Below, in pieces: positions 1 to 9,057 of a DNA stretch of 64,000 nt; position 1 is the first letter of the stretch; the number at the start of each line of letters is the position of its first letter. The notes under the pieces were generated by a model. The model was not told where the DNA came from. It made no database searches and worked only from the letters and a program-made list of their open reading frames with translations. A program made the position numbers and the translations under genes. Origin of the DNA: Idiomarina rhizosphaerae (GTDB lineage Bacteria; Pseudomonadota; Gammaproteobacteria; Enterobacterales; Alteromonadaceae); NCBI RefSeq assembly GCF_024159085.1, contig NZ_JAMZDE010000006.1, positions 248,001-312,000 of the forward strand, written 5' to 3'.

Positions 1-1
1 C

Positions 2-1153
2 TGGGCTTTTACTCTGACCGACGGCGCACTGCGCATGCTGGTGGTGTTGCACTTCCACCAGTTAGGCTACAGTGCGCTGGAAGTGGCCATGCTGTTTCTG
101 TTCTACGAGTTTTTCGGCATAGTCACCAACTTATTTGGTGGCTGGCTGGGGGCTCGTTGGGGGCTCAACAGGACCATGAATATTGGGCTTGGCATACAGA
201 TTGTGGCGCTTGCCATGCTGCTTGTGCCCGCTTCAATGCTAACGGTAGTTTGGGTTATGGCGGCTCAGGCGCTGTCTGGCATTGCCAAAGATCTCAATAA
301 AATGAGCGCCAAAAGCACCATTAAACTGCTGGTGCCGGACGACAAACAAGGTCAGCTGTATAAATGGGTCGCCATACTAACGGGCTCAAAAAACACCTTA
401 AAAGGCGTTGGCTTTTTCCTTGGTGGCTTGTTGCTTACGTTAATTGGCTTCCAGGGTGCGGTGCTCGCCATGGCGGTTATGCTCAGCCTGGTCTGGGTAG
501 GCAGTTTAATTTTCCTGAAAAAAGAGTCGGGCAAGGCAAAGTTCACGCCTAAGTTTAAGGACATTTTATCCAAAAGCCGGCCTATCAATATTTTATCGGG
601 GGCTCGCTTTTTACTCTTTGGTGCCCGCGACGTCTGGTTTGTGGTGGCCTTACCGGTGTTCTTAGCCAGCCAGCTGGACTGGAACCACTGGCAGGTCGGC
701 AGCTTTTTAGCCTTGTGGGTTATTGGCTATGGCTTTGTACAAAGCGTTGCTCCTAAATTCACGAAAAGCGACCAGGACGTACCAAAAACTCAGGCCGTGG
801 TTTGGAATGCGCTACTGACTATTAGCCCCCTAGCCCTTGCTCTGGCACTTTGGCAGGGCTTACCTGTTACCCAGAGCATTATTATTGGCTTAGGGCTGTT
901 CGGCATTCTGTTTGCCATTAATTCGTCGCTGCACAGTTACCTTATTGTCTCTTACTCACGCGCCGACGGGGTGTCTTTAGACGTAGGCTTTTACTACATG
1001 GCCAACGCAGCCGGGCGTCTAATGGGTACCGTTTTATCCGGTTGGGTGTATCAGCAATGGGGGCTGGTTGCATGCCTAATGATATCAACGCTGTTATTGC
1101 TATTATCCACCGCCGCTATTAGCTTTTTACCAGCGCGGGAGCAGAGTTTGTAG
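2..1153 (+). CDS. arsJ: ArsJ-type organoarsenical efflux MFS permease (5' end cut by window edge)
   Basis: Inner-membrane major-facilitator permease. The frame is open from base 2, and the residues before the first ATG (35), W-A-F-T-L-T-D-G-A-L-R, fit the family, so the true start lies left of the window. The body holds about ten hydrophobic segments and the phrase FFGIVTNLFGGWLGARWGLN, which I recognise from ArsJ. In known systems ArsJ exports 1-arseno-3-phosphoglycerate made by a partner glyceraldehyde-3-phosphate dehydrogenase encoded next to it; that partner would be off-window, so arsenic resistance is inferred from the family only. The stop codon TAG (1151-1153) is part of the GTAG foot of a downstream REP-like palindrome. 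A generic MFS exporter is the alternative. Confidence 0.8.
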   Translation, partial: WAFTLTDGALRMLVVLHFHQLGYSALEVAMLFLFYEFFGIVTNLFGGWLGARWGLNRTMNIGLGIQIVALAMLLVPASMLTVVWVMAAQALSGIAKDLNKMSAKSTIKLLVPDDKQGQLYKWVAILTGSKNTLKGVGFFLGGLLLTLIGFQGAVLAMAVMLSLVWVGSLIFLKKESGKAKFTPKFKDILSKSRPINILSGARFLLFGARDVWFVVALPVFLASQLDWNHWQVGSFLALWVIGYGFVQSVAPKFTKSDQDVPKTQAVVWNALLTISPLALALALWQGLPVTQSIIIGLGLFGILFAINSSLHSYLIVSYSRADGVSLDVGFYYMANAAGRLMGTVLSGWVYQQWGLVACLMISTLLLLLSTAAISFLPAREQSL

Positions 1154-1205
1154 CCTGACATTTATGTCAGGTCAGATATCGCACCTGACATAAATGTCAG
1201 GTTAC
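1150..1205. repeat. REP-like palindrome pair (copy A)
   Basis: Two 18-base palindromes, CCTGACATTTATGTCAGG (1154-1171) and CCTGACATAAATGTCAGG (1184-1201), are separated by 12 bases. The left one is preceded by GTAG (1150-1153); the right one is followed by TTAC, so its foot on the other strand is GTAA. The same dimer, with the same 12-base spacing and a similar spacer (AGATAT core), recurs at 39,193-39,248. A GTAG foot beside a palindrome is typical of REP elements mobilised by RAYT (TnpA-REP) transposases. No transposase gene lies in this window. Confidence 0.8.
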
Positions 1206-1222
1206 GCCGATGTGGAAAGCGC

Positions 1223-1250
1223 TTGTAGTTGGCACATTTTATGCTAAAAT
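1223..1250 (+). promoter_or_regulatory. Putative sigma-70 promoter for leader and sulP
   Basis: TTGTAG (1223-1228), a 16-base spacer and TAAAAT (1245-1250) with an extended TGC just before it. A start near 1257 would give a leader of about 165 bases before sulP. Seen by eye only. Confidence 0.5.
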
Positions 1251-1296
1251 TCGCGCTCTTTTTTTGACCAGCCTCAAACCATAAGGAGCCACCTAC

Positions 1297-1323
1297 GTGC
1301 TGACGCGTATTACACCACCCTAG
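1297..1323 (+). CDS. Possible 8-residue leader peptide MLTRITPP upstream of sulP
   Basis: A GTG at 1297 follows an AAGGAG ribosome-binding site (1283-1288) with 8 bases between them, and opens the frame M-L-T-R-I-T-P-P-stop. The site is stronger than anything in front of sulP itself, which has no recognisable Shine-Dalgarno. Two prolines directly before a stop codon are known to stall terminating ribosomes in some leader peptides, so attenuation or translational control of sulP is possible. A GGCC-attcc-GGCC hairpin (about 1372-1384) lies between this frame and sulP. It may also be a chance frame; conservation has not been tested. Confidence 0.4.
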   Translation: MLTRITPP

Positions 1324-1423
1324 CCGTCACTTTCCTGTCACAGGTGCGCAGTAGGCTGTTCTCTGCTTTTCTGGCCATTCCGGCCGCTTTATATTTACGA
1401 TTAAAATTTGGTGTTATCTATCT

Positions 1424-2914
1424 ATGTTGAAGTCTATCCAGCAGAACTGGTTTTCTAATATACGTGGTGATTTGTTGTCAGGTATTGTGGTCGCTTTAGC
1501 GCTTATTCCTGAAGCCATCGCATTCTCTATTATCGCGGGCGTAGATCCGAAAGTGGGCCTGTATGCCTCTTTCTGTATTGCCGTTGTGATTGCTTTTACC
1601 GGCGGTCGTCCGGGAATGATATCTGCCGCAACCGCAGCCATGGCGTTGCTTATGGCGTCGCTGGTCAAAGAGCATGGGCTTGAGTACTTGTTAGCGGCCA
1701 CCTTACTGACCGGGTTGCTGCAAATTGCTGCCGGCTACCTTAAACTGGACGAGCTGATGCGCTTTGTCTCGCGCTCTGTGGTCACCGGTTTCGTAAATGC
1801 TCTGGCCATTCTTATTTTTATGGCGCAGTTGCCCGAACTGACCAACGTCACCTGGCATGTGTATGCCATGACGGCAGCCGGTCTGGCCATTATATACGGT
1901 TTCCCTTACATTCCGGTGATTGGTAAATTCCTGCCGTCGCCGCTTATTTGTATCGTTGCGCTGACTATTACCTCAGTTCTTTTAGGACTAGATATTCGTA
2001 CCGTCGGTGATATGGGTAAATTGCCGGACACCCTGCCTATTTTCCTATGGCCTGACGTTCCATTGAACTTCGAAACCTTAGCCATTATCTTCCCTTACTC
2101 GTCGGCGCTTGCCGTCGTAGGTTTACTTGAGTCCATGATGACAGCGACCATTGTTGACGACTTAACCGACACTTCCAGCGACAAAAATCGTGAATGTAAA
2201 GGTCAGGGCGTTGCTAATATTGGCGCAGGTCTGTTAGGCGGAATGGCCGGTTGCGCCATGATTGGTCAGTCCATTATTAATGTGAAATCGGGCGGTCGCA
2301 CGCGGTTGTCTACATTAGTTGCCGGTATCTTCCTGCTGATTATGGTTCTGGTTCTGGACAAGCTGCTGGTACAAATTCCTATGGCCGCGCTGGTTGCCGT
2401 AATGATCATGGTCTCTATTGGTACCTTCAGCTGGAGTTCTATTAAGAACTTAAAGAAACATCCGCTGTCCACCAATATTGTCATGGTTGCAACAGTTGCG
2501 GTCGTTGTCGCAACTCATAACCTGGCTTATGGTGTACTGGTTGGTGTGCTGTTGGCTGCTATGTTCTTTGCGAACAAAATTGGGCATTACCTGTACATTA
2601 AGTCAGAAATTGACTCTGACGGCAAAAAACGTACTTATCGGGTCATTGGTCAGGTATTTTTCAGCTCATCTGAAAAGTTTCTTGGCGCATTTGATTTCAA
2701 AGAAGGGGTCGAGCAGGTTGTAATCGACCTCAGTCAGGCCCATTTCTGGGATATCACCGCCGTCGATGCTCTTGACCGTGCTGTAGTGAAATTCCGCCGT
2801 GAAGGTGCGGAAGTGGAAGTTATAGGGCTTAATGAAGCCAGCGCGACCATCGTTGACCGCTTTGGCGTGCATGACAAACCTGACGCTGTCGATAAGCTGA
2901 TGGGCGGACACTAA
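1424..2914 (+). CDS. SulP family inorganic anion transporter with STAS domain
   Basis: A 496-residue SLC26/SulP inner-membrane transporter. The N-terminal three quarters carry the hydrophobic segments of the transport core, starting [24 protein letters not shown] (residues ~16-39), the usual SulP signature region. The last ~110 residues are a cytoplasmic STAS domain ([20 protein letters not shown]). Substrate cannot be told from sequence: bicarbonate, sulfate and dicarboxylates are all known in the family. The ATG at 1424 has no clear ribosome-binding site, while a strong one serves the small upstream frame at 1297. A universal stress protein gene follows after 17 bases, a pairing often seen with SulP genes, so they are probably co-transcribed. 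Confidence 0.9.
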   Translation: MLKSIQQNWFSNIRGDLLSGIVVALALIPEAIAFSIIAGVDPKVGLYASFCIAVVIAFTGGRPGMISAATAAMALLMASLVKEHGLEYLLAATLLTGLLQIAAGYLKLDELMRFVSRSVVTGFVNALAILIFMAQLPELTNVTWHVYAMTAAGLAIIYGFPYIPVIGKFLPSPLICIVALTITSVLLGLDIRTVGDMGKLPDTLPIFLWPDVPLNFETLAIIFPYSSALAVVGLLESMMTATIVDDLTDTSSDKNRECKGQGVANIGAGLLGGMAGCAMIGQSIINVKSGGRTRLSTLVAGIFLLIMVLVLDKLLVQIPMAALVAVMIMVSIGTFSWSSIKNLKKHPLSTNIVMVATVAVVVATHNLAYGVLVGVLLAAMFFANKIGHYLYIKSEIDSDGKKRTYRVIGQVFFSSSEKFLGAFDFKEGVEQVVIDLSQAHFWDITAVDALDRAVVKFRREGAEVEVIGLNEASATIVDRFGVHDKPDAVDKLMGGH

Positions 2915-2931
2915 TGGAAAAGGATTTAATA

Positions 2932-3780
2932 ATGAAACATGTTGTTGCTTGTATTGATGGTTCTGCGTCAACTCAATCGGTCTGTGATTACGCCAGTTGG
3001 GCAGCATTACGCTTACAAACGCCATTAACGCTTTTTCATGTTCTGGACGAAGCGCGCTACCCTACCGAAACCAATATGACCGGAAATATCGGCTTAGGCA
3101 GCCGGGAAGCTTTGCTTGAGCAACTAGCAGAACTTGATCAGCAACGCAGCAAGTTAGCCTTAGAGCAAGGCCATCACATGTTGGAAAGTGCCAAATTGCG
3201 CGCGACACAAAGTGGCGTCGAACATATCAACTTACGCCAAAGACACGGCGACCTGGCGGAGTCCTTGTTAGAAATTGAGGACTCCATGAGATTGCTTGTT
3301 ATGGGTCTTCATGGCGAAGAGACAACCCGTACGAATCGCGTTGGAAGCCAACTTGAAACCGTTGTAAGAACCATGCACAGACCTATTCTGGTCGCACCGG
3401 AGGAATTTATTGAGCCTAAAAATGTGATGTTAGCATTCGACGGCAGTGATTCTTCCCGTAAAGGTATTCGCATGCTTGCGGAAAGCCCTATTTTCAGAGG
3501 TCTTCCGTTACATTTGGTTATGGTCGGAGCTGATACCAACGACAGTCGCGCGTCCATCGAAGCGGCATCTAACCACTTACGGGAGCTTGGACATAACTCC
3601 CGGTTTGAAATACGTTCAGGCGAAGTAGAGCCCGCACTTCATGCGTACCAGAAAGAACACAATATTGATCTTCTGGTGATGGGGGCTTATGGTCACTCGC
3701 GTATTCGTCAGTTTTTAGTAGGCAGCACCACAACTAGCCTGCTACAGACAACTAACTCCGCTTTATTGCTGCTACGTTAA
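2932..3780 (+). CDS. Tandem-domain universal stress protein (UspA family)
   Basis: A cytoplasmic protein of 282 residues with two Usp folds, roughly 1-142 and 150-282. Both halves keep the ATP-binding pattern G-2x-G-9x-G-S: MGLHG...RVGSQ in the first and MGAYG...LVGST in the second, so both probably bind nucleotide. I chose the ATG at 2932 over an earlier in-frame ATG at 2914 because AAAAGGA (2918-2924) sits 7 bases before it and the product then starts MKHVVACIDGS, the normal Usp beginning. The location behind sulP suggests it tunes or senses the state of that transporter, which is inference. Confidence 0.9.
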   Translation: MKHVVACIDGSASTQSVCDYASWAALRLQTPLTLFHVLDEARYPTETNMTGNIGLGSREALLEQLAELDQQRSKLALEQGHHMLESAKLRATQSGVEHINLRQRHGDLAESLLEIEDSMRLLVMGLHGEETTRTNRVGSQLETVVRTMHRPILVAPEEFIEPKNVMLAFDGSDSSRKGIRMLAESPIFRGLPLHLVMVGADTNDSRASIEAASNHLRELGHNSRFEIRSGEVEPALHAYQKEHNIDLLVMGAYGHSRIRQFLVGSTTTSLLQTTNSALLLLR

Positions 3781-3814
3781 TTGCAGCAGACAAGACGACT
3801 TCAAGGAAAATAAC

Positions 3815-5044
3815 ATGACGCCAGACTGGGAAGAGTTTGATCTCGATGACCGCTTAATTGCGGTTCTTCGCGATGCTGAACTGAACAAACCAGCAAAAGT
3901 ACAACAACAGAGTATTCCTGCCGCCCTGGATGGTCGCGACCTACTTATTAGCGCACCAACCGGAACAGGTAAAACTTTGGCTTTCCTGCTGCCGGCACTG
4001 CAGCATTTGCTGGATTTCCCGCGTCAGCAACCGGGACCAGCTCGTATACTGGTGTTGGCGCCAACGCGCGAACTGGCTGAACAAATTCATGAACAGGCAA
4101 AACAGTTTGAAGGCAAAACCGGATTAACCTCTGTGGTTGTCACCGGAGGCATCAACTATGGTTCGCAGCTGTCCGTATTAGAGAAGACACACGACATACT
4201 GGTTGCTACACCCGGCCGACTCATGGATTTGCTCGAAGCCGAGCAATACAACCTGGAAGGCATTGAGTGGCTGATTATTGATGAAGCCGACCGAATGCTG
4301 GATATGGGTTTTGCCGCTACAGTAAAAGAAATGGCGCTGCAGGCGCGTCATCGTCAGCAGTCGTTGTTGCTCTCGGCAACGTTAAACAGCTCTGGCGTTA
4401 TTAAGTTCTCCCGCGAATTATTAACTGAACCCGAGTACATTGATGTTCAGCCACCCAAACGTGAGCGCGGTAAAATTCTTCAGTGGGTTCATTTAGCGGA
4501 TACCGATGAACATAAGCGTAAACTGTTAATGAGTGTTCTGCAGACGCATCCTGGCCGGCAGTTTGTCTTTGTCAGAACACGTGAACGCGTGGAGCTTATT
4601 GCAAACTTTCTGCGCAGCCAGTTTGGTACTGGCCGTAAAATTGTGACGCTACGGGGCGATATGCCGCAAAGCGATCGTCAGCGCATTATGAACGAGCTTA
4701 AGCAAACTACAGACATTACTCTGGTTGCTACTGATATTGCAGCGCGAGGGCTGGATGTAGACGACATTACCGTAGTGGTTAATTATGACTTACCTAAGCA
4801 GGCTGATGTTTATCTGCACCGTATTGGGCGCACAGCCCGTGGCGGACAAAAAGGAACAGCCATATCGTTGGTAGAAGCACACGATGCTTTACTACTGGGG
4901 CGTGTCGAGCGTTATCTGGACGCCAAACTCGACAGACGGACAATTGAAGGGTTGAAGCCTCAATATAAATTCCCGTCGACAGAAAAGTCCCGCTCGAAGA
5001 AAAAAGTAAAAAAGAAAAGTGATAAAAAGAAGAAGTCGCGTTAA
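3815..5044 (+). CDS. srmB: DEAD-box RNA helicase SrmB
   Basis: ATP-dependent RNA helicase; SrmB helps assemble the 50S ribosomal subunit in enterobacteria. All core motifs are visible: Q motif near residue 30, Walker A APTGTGKT (47-54), PTRELA, TPGR, DEAD (156-159), SAT, and HRIGRTAR near the end of domain 2. The opening (F-DLDDRL...VQQQSIPAALDGRDLL) and the stretch AISLVEAHDALLLG match SrmB better than RhlE, RhlB or DbpA. The last ~25 residues are a basic Lys/Arg/Ser tail (KKKVKKKSDKKKKSR), as expected for an RNA-binding extension. AAGGAAAATAAC precedes the ATG. The 3' end forms a hairpin with the convergent vanZ-like gene. Confidence 0.9.
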   Translation: MTPDWEEFDLDDRLIAVLRDAELNKPAKVQQQSIPAALDGRDLLISAPTGTGKTLAFLLPALQHLLDFPRQQPGPARILVLAPTRELAEQIHEQAKQFEGKTGLTSVVVTGGINYGSQLSVLEKTHDILVATPGRLMDLLEAEQYNLEGIEWLIIDEADRMLDMGFAATVKEMALQARHRQQSLLLSATLNSSGVIKFSRELLTEPEYIDVQPPKRERGKILQWVHLADTDEHKRKLLMSVLQTHPGRQFVFVRTRERVELIANFLRSQFGTGRKIVTLRGDMPQSDRQRIMNELKQTTDITLVATDIAARGLDVDDITVVVNYDLPKQADVYLHRIGRTARGGQKGTAISLVEAHDALLLGRVERYLDAKLDRRTIEGLKPQYKFPSTEKSRSKKKVKKKSDKKKKSR

Positions 5045-5055
5045 CGCGACTTCTT
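5030..5055. terminator. Bidirectional hairpin between srmB and the vanZ-like gene
   Basis: An 11-base perfect stem (5030-5040 with 5045-5055, core AGAAGTCGCG) closes a TTAA loop. The stop codons of both genes lie in that loop and overlap (srmB TAA 5042-5044; vanZ-like TAA read from 5043 to 5041). The flanks are A-rich on one side and TTCTTGCTT on the other, so the U-tract is weak. Likely shared terminator or mRNA 3'-end protector. Confidence 0.7.
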
Positions 5056-5373
5056 GCTTAGTAAATGGTGCAAAATAAAGTAAACAACAACGCCACTGGC
5101 ATCTGCCAACCAGTCGTAAACATCGGCACTACGGCCTGGCGCATAAGACTGGGCTATTTCTATCAAGAAGCCATAGCAAACTAAAATCAGTAGCGACAGT
5201 TTAACCGACAACGCAAAAGCTCTGTGAAAGGTCAGTGCTAAGACAAAAAAGATTCCAAAGTGAACCAACTTATCCAGATGTGGAATGCTCTGAGCTCCCG
5301 TACTTGGAAATTGCCACAAAAAAAGAAAGGTGGCTGTCGATAACACAACAAAAAATAAGGCTCTTGCCAGCAT
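5041..5373 (-). CDS. VanZ-like family membrane protein
   Basis: A small inner-membrane protein of 110 residues with about four hydrophobic segments. It keeps the VanZ-type phrases HLDKLVHFGIFFVLAL (residues ~33-48) and the acidic turn EIAQSYAPGRSADVYDWLADASG, which recur in chromosomal VanZ-like proteins. The family is named for a teicoplanin-resistance protein, but chromosomal members have no agreed role, so no drug phenotype should be assumed. It ends against srmB in a shared hairpin and starts 18 bases downstream of the thiI stop on the same strand, so it may be transcribed with thiI. Confidence 0.75.
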   Translation of the reverse strand: MLARALFFVVLSTATFLFLWQFPSTGAQSIPHLDKLVHFGIFFVLALTFHRAFALSVKLSLLILVCYGFLIEIAQSYAPGRSADVYDWLADASGVVVYFILHHLLSKKSR

Positions 5374-5391
5374 AGTTTACTTCTCTCTAAA

Positions 5392-6843
5392 TTAGGGCTT
5401 ATAAACCGATACGTTGTTATAGCCACTTTCGTGCAATAACAAAGCCTGCATTCGACTCATAATGCCTTGATCACAGTACAGCAAGTATTCTCGGCTTTGA
5501 TCCAGTTCAGCAAACTGAGAGGCTAACTTAAAAAATGGAATTTCAATAACCTCAACTTCTACTGACAAGGGTGCTGTTTCAATTTCTTCATCGTTTCGAA
5601 TATCTATGATGATTGTCTGGCTACTGAGTTCCGTCGTGGTATCCGGCAGTGCCAGTTCCGCGTCTGTTTGCGTCGCTATATCCTGCATGCTCAGTACGTT
5701 TGACGCCTGTACCACCTGCTCGAGTAAATCTTTGTTAAGCTTCGCTTCTTCGGCTTCGATAACCGCTGGAATGGCTTTTACTGTGGGCTTATTAGAAATA
5801 ACACCACAATATTCAGGAATGGATTTAGCCAATGGTTCAGTACCAATGCGCTTTGCTTCATCCACAATTTCCTGTTTGTCTTTGCTTATCAGCGGGCGTA
5901 AAACCAGCGCCGATGTCGCCTGATCAATGACTTTTAAATTAGACAGAGTCTGACTGGATACCTGCCCCATGGCCTCACCGGTCACCAACGCCTGCGCTTT
6001 CACATAACGAGCGACTTTATCCGCAGCTCGCAGCATTTGTCGTTTTAAAACAACACCCATTTGACCGTTATCCACGTTTGTCAGAATGTCATCAACAATA
6101 GGGGCAAAATCAACACTAATAAATTTAATAGGGTGCGAGGAGCTGTAACGCTTCCATAAGTAATAAGCGATTTGACGTACAGCGACTTCATGAGCGTCAC
6201 CGCCTAAATTAAAAAAGCAAAAGTGAGTTCGCGCACCGCGCCGGATAAACTCATAGGTTGCAACACCGGAATCAAAACCGCCACTTAACAATGACAGTAC
6301 GGTTTCCTGAGTAGGAATAGGGAAACCACCTAAGCCATTCACTCGTTCCCCGACCAAGTGCACAATCTTATTAGTAATTTGCAGCGCAATATCCAGGTCT
6401 GGATTAGAAAGGTTTACAGAAGTATCAGGAACACGCTCCAGCAAATAGCCACCGATATAGCGTTCTAGCTGCTGTGAATTAAACTCGTGGTTACCTTTAC
6501 GTTTAACCCGCACAGCAAAACTGTTTCCCGGTAAACGCTTTAACCAGTGTTCACCAACCAGCTCGGCAATAGCATCAAAGTCGGTTAGAGGCCGCTCTAT
6601 AACTTCGGCAAACCAGGAAATACCGGGGGTGTTTTGCAGAATTTCATTGATTTCACTACGCACCTGAGAGTCATCGCCATCAGCAGAAACTTCGATGCGA
6701 TCCCACAGCCATTTGACGTATACCGAGTCGTCGACCGGAGCCAGAATTTTACGCAGGTTATTGGTCAGTACTTTACCGTAACGCTTACGAACAGAACGGC
6801 TTTTAATGGTAATTTCAGCGTGCAGGCGAACAACAAACTTCAT
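5392..6843 (-). CDS. thiI: tRNA uridine 4-sulfurtransferase ThiI (with rhodanese domain)
   Basis: ThiI adenylates U8 of tRNA and transfers sulfur to give 4-thiouridine; in enterobacteria it also supplies sulfur for the thiamine thiazole. The 483 residues match the long enterobacterial form: N-terminal ferredoxin-like and THUMP domains (1-~165), PP-loop SGGFDS (187-192), the PEYCG cysteine in the catalytic half, and a C-terminal rhodanese domain whose YCDQGIMS places the persulfide cysteine at residue 457 (456 in E. coli). All active-site features are present. In this neighbourhood (pomAB, xseB-ispA-dxs) thiI is common in marine gammaproteobacteria. The ribosome-binding site is weak. Confidence 0.95.
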   Translation of the reverse strand: MKFVVRLHAEITIKSRSVRKRYGKVLTNNLRKILAPVDDSVYVKWLWDRIEVSADGDDSQVRSEINEILQNTPGISWFAEVIERPLTDFDAIAELVGEHWLKRLPGNSFAVRVKRKGNHEFNSQQLERYIGGYLLERVPDTSVNLSNPDLDIALQITNKIVHLVGERVNGLGGFPIPTQETVLSLLSGGFDSGVATYEFIRRGARTHFCFFNLGGDAHEVAVRQIAYYLWKRYSSSHPIKFISVDFAPIVDDILTNVDNGQMGVVLKRQMLRAADKVARYVKAQALVTGEAMGQVSSQTLSNLKVIDQATSALVLRPLISKDKQEIVDEAKRIGTEPLAKSIPEYCGVISNKPTVKAIPAVIEAEEAKLNKDLLEQVVQASNVLSMQDIATQTDAELALPDTTTELSSQTIIIDIRNDEEIETAPLSVEVEVIEIPFFKLASQFAELDQSREYLLYCDQGIMSRMQALLLHESGYNNVSVYKP

Positions 6844-6909
6844 AGCTAAATCGTCAAGTCTTTAGGAAAGTGGGCAATTATACGTGTCCTGCCCGGCAGA
6901 AACCAGCGC

Positions 6910-7848
6910 TCAGTCTATAACATCAACCGGGTCAGATTCTGCAGCTTTACCCTGCATGACAGATATTTCAACACGACGGTTTCGCTCACGGTTCTCTTCC
7001 GAGTTATTCGGCACCAACGGTTTCGTGTCGGAATAACCCATCACCACCAGCCGATCTTCGCTAAAGCCGTCCACTTTCAGCATTTCTTCTGCAACAGCAA
7101 CGGCACGCTTACTGGAGAGATCCCAGTCTGATGAGTAGATTTCCGATACCAGCTTTTCATTATCACTATGGCCAGAAATAGTCACCTCACCGGGAATATC
7201 TTTCAGCGCCCCGGCGACCTGCTGAATAATAGGCCGGAACTGTGGCTGCAAAAATGCAGACCCTTCTGGGAATGAACCTTGTTCGCGTATGCGAATAATA
7301 ATTTGTTGGCCGTGCTGCTCAAGCTCAATAGTGCCGGCTTTAATCTCATTCTCAAGCTGCTGTTCGATACGACGCATAAGCTCCTTAGATACCTGCGTCA
7401 TAGCTTCCGTATTTTCTGCCTTCGCCTCTTTTGCGTCTTCTGCGCTGTCAGATTCCTGACCGCCACGCTCGGTTTGCTGGCCACCGGCAAAATCGGACTC
7501 ACCTTCCTGGAACTCCAGCATCTGTTGTGTCATTTCAACAGTTTGCTGCTGGATAGTTTCAATTGGTGTTGGCTCCGGCCGCCCGGGACGGAATTCCTGG
7601 GCAATAACACTGGTGCCTTTCGGTATGTCTTTGACTTCTATTTTATTTTGCACGCCCAAAGCGTACTTCATTGAACCCGCTATTTGCTTAAACTTCAGCA
7701 CGTCCATTTCGGAGAAAGCCAACAACAGCACGAAAAAGCACATGAGCAGGGTCATGAGATCGGCAAAGGTTGCCATCCACATAGGCAATCCCGCTGGCGG
7801 ACAGTTGCAGTCCTCTTCTTCTTCGTCTCTGACTTTCTCTGAGGCCAT
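6910..7848 (-). CDS. pomB: Polar flagellar motor protein PomB (MotB/OmpA family)
   Basis: Stator B subunit that, with PomA, couples Na+ flow to flagellar rotation. One transmembrane helix near the N-terminus carries the ion-binding aspartate (TFADLMTLLMCFFVLLLAF, D30). The following plug/linker (FKQIAGSMKYALGVQNKIEVKDIPKGTS, EFRPGRPEPTPIET) is close to Vibrio PomB. The C-terminal ~130 residues are an OmpA-like peptidoglycan-binding domain (SGHSDN..., NRRVEISVMQG). The start lies 2 bases after the pomA stop, with GAGGACGAG before it. Na+ rather than H+ use is inferred from the PomB-like sequence. No other flagellar genes are in the window. Confidence 0.93.
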   Translation of the reverse strand: MASEKVRDEEEEDCNCPPAGLPMWMATFADLMTLLMCFFVLLLAFSEMDVLKFKQIAGSMKYALGVQNKIEVKDIPKGTSVIAQEFRPGRPEPTPIETIQQQTVEMTQQMLEFQEGESDFAGGQQTERGGQESDSAEDAKEAKAENTEAMTQVSKELMRRIEQQLENEIKAGTIELEQHGQQIIIRIREQGSFPEGSAFLQPQFRPIIQQVAGALKDIPGEVTISGHSDNEKLVSEIYSSDWDLSSKRAVAVAEEMLKVDGFSEDRLVVMGYSDTKPLVPNNSEENRERNRRVEISVMQGKAAESDPVDVID

Positions 7849-7850
7849 AA

Positions 7851-8618
7851 CTACTCGTCCTCATCCTCGTTACCAATACGCTTAGATTCAGCTAAGTAAT
7901 TACGTAAAATACCTTCAATAACACGAGGGTTCTGACCATCCTGAATACCTAAAATGGCGTCCAGTATCAGTTGCCGGTTCAGCTTTTCCTGTTCGGCCCG
8001 TAGCAATAACTTATTCGCAATAGGAATGGCAATAACGTTAGCTAAAAAGGCACCATAAAGGGTGGTTAACAAAGCAACGGCCATGGCAGGGCCTATCGCT
8101 TTGGGGTCATCCATATTAGACAGCATAGCCACCAGGCCAATTAGGGTACCAATCATACCCATAGCCGGTGCTACATCGCTCAGTATTTTGAATACCCGGG
8201 CGCCCTCTTCATGGCGGGCAAAGCTCATTTTTATGTCTTTCGACAAGGTTTGGCGAACAACTTCAGCATCGTGACCGTCAACCAGCATGTCTACGCCTTT
8301 ACGAAAGAATTTGTTCGGAATTTCCGCTTCTTCAAGCGCCAGAAAACCACCTTTACGCGCAGAGTCGGCCATCTCAACAGCAGTATCGATAAGCTCTTGT
8401 GGATGTTCAATTTTAAAGAAAAACGCTTTAACGACCACTTTCCCCGTGCCCAGAAACTGGCCCAGAGAAAAGTTCGCTAAGGTTATAAATAATGAACCGC
8501 CAAATACGATAAAGAACGATTGGGTATCTAAAAACAGGGTTATGTCCCCACCCAGAACCATAGCAACGACGACAAAGCCGATGGCCCCTATAATTCCTAA
8601 GAGCGTTGCTATATCCAC
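7851..8618 (-). CDS. pomA: Polar flagellar motor protein PomA (MotA family)
   Basis: Stator A subunit of the Na+-driven flagellar motor, 255 residues with four transmembrane helices (about 1-22, 33-52, 148-170, 178-200) and a cytoplasmic loop that contacts the rotor (ELIDTAVEMADSARKGGFLALE...). The segment VAPAMGMIGTLIGLVAML is the conserved MotA/TolQ/ExbB-type channel helix. The start is GTG at 8618, supported by GGAGGAAGG just upstream and by the product opening MDIATLLG as in Vibrio PomA. It is the first gene of a pomA-pomB operon that diverges from xseB; the 202 bases between (8619-8820) should hold both promoters, but I cannot assign them with confidence. Confidence 0.95.
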   Translation of the reverse strand: MDIATLLGIIGAIGFVVVAMVLGGDITLFLDTQSFFIVFGGSLFITLANFSLGQFLGTGKVVVKAFFFKIEHPQELIDTAVEMADSARKGGFLALEEAEIPNKFFRKGVDMLVDGHDAEVVRQTLSKDIKMSFARHEEGARVFKILSDVAPAMGMIGTLIGLVAMLSNMDDPKAIGPAMAVALLTTLYGAFLANVIAIPIANKLLLRAEQEKLNRQLILDAILGIQDGQNPRVIEGILRNYLAESKRIGNEDEDE

Positions 8619-8820
8619 TCAGCCTTCCTCCCCGATTTGAGTTTTCATTTATGCTGTTGTGCTCATTCTTAAACAATCGCGTCGCGCTTACAAGCGACAT
8701 CTGTTCATCTTACACAGGAATAATGAGATCATCGGCTGACATTCCGGATTCTTTATCGGATAATTAACTTTCATTCTAGTAGCAACGCGGCTCATCACAG
8801 ATTTTAAGGCAGACTTAGCT

Positions 8821-9057
8821 ATGGCAGACGAACAAAAACAGCAATCCTTCGAACAGGCTCTGGAGCAGTTAGAGCAACTGGTTAATGAACTGGAGCAAGG
8901 CGACTTACCGCTTGAGCAGTCGTTGAAAAAGTTCGAACAAGCCATTGCCTTGTCACGTTCCAGCCAGCAACAACTGCAGCAAGCCGAGCAAAAAGTGACA
9001 ACTTTGTTGGCTGAACAGCAATCTGGAAATGATGAAAGTAATGGAGAACTGATGTGA
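8821..9057 (+). CDS. xseB: Exodeoxyribonuclease VII small subunit
   Basis: A small subunit of 78 residues; with the large subunit XseA (not here) it degrades single-stranded DNA. The motif SFEQALEQLEQLVNELEQGDLPLEQSLKKFEQ is the standard XseB helical pair. The length is normal. It starts the xseB-ispA-dxs operon: its stop overlaps the GTG start of ispA (ATGTGA). AAGG lies about 12 bases before the ATG. Confidence 0.95.
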   Translation: MADEQKQQSFEQALEQLEQLVNELEQGDLPLEQSLKKFEQAIALSRSSQQQLQQAEQKVTTLLAEQQSGNDESNGELM

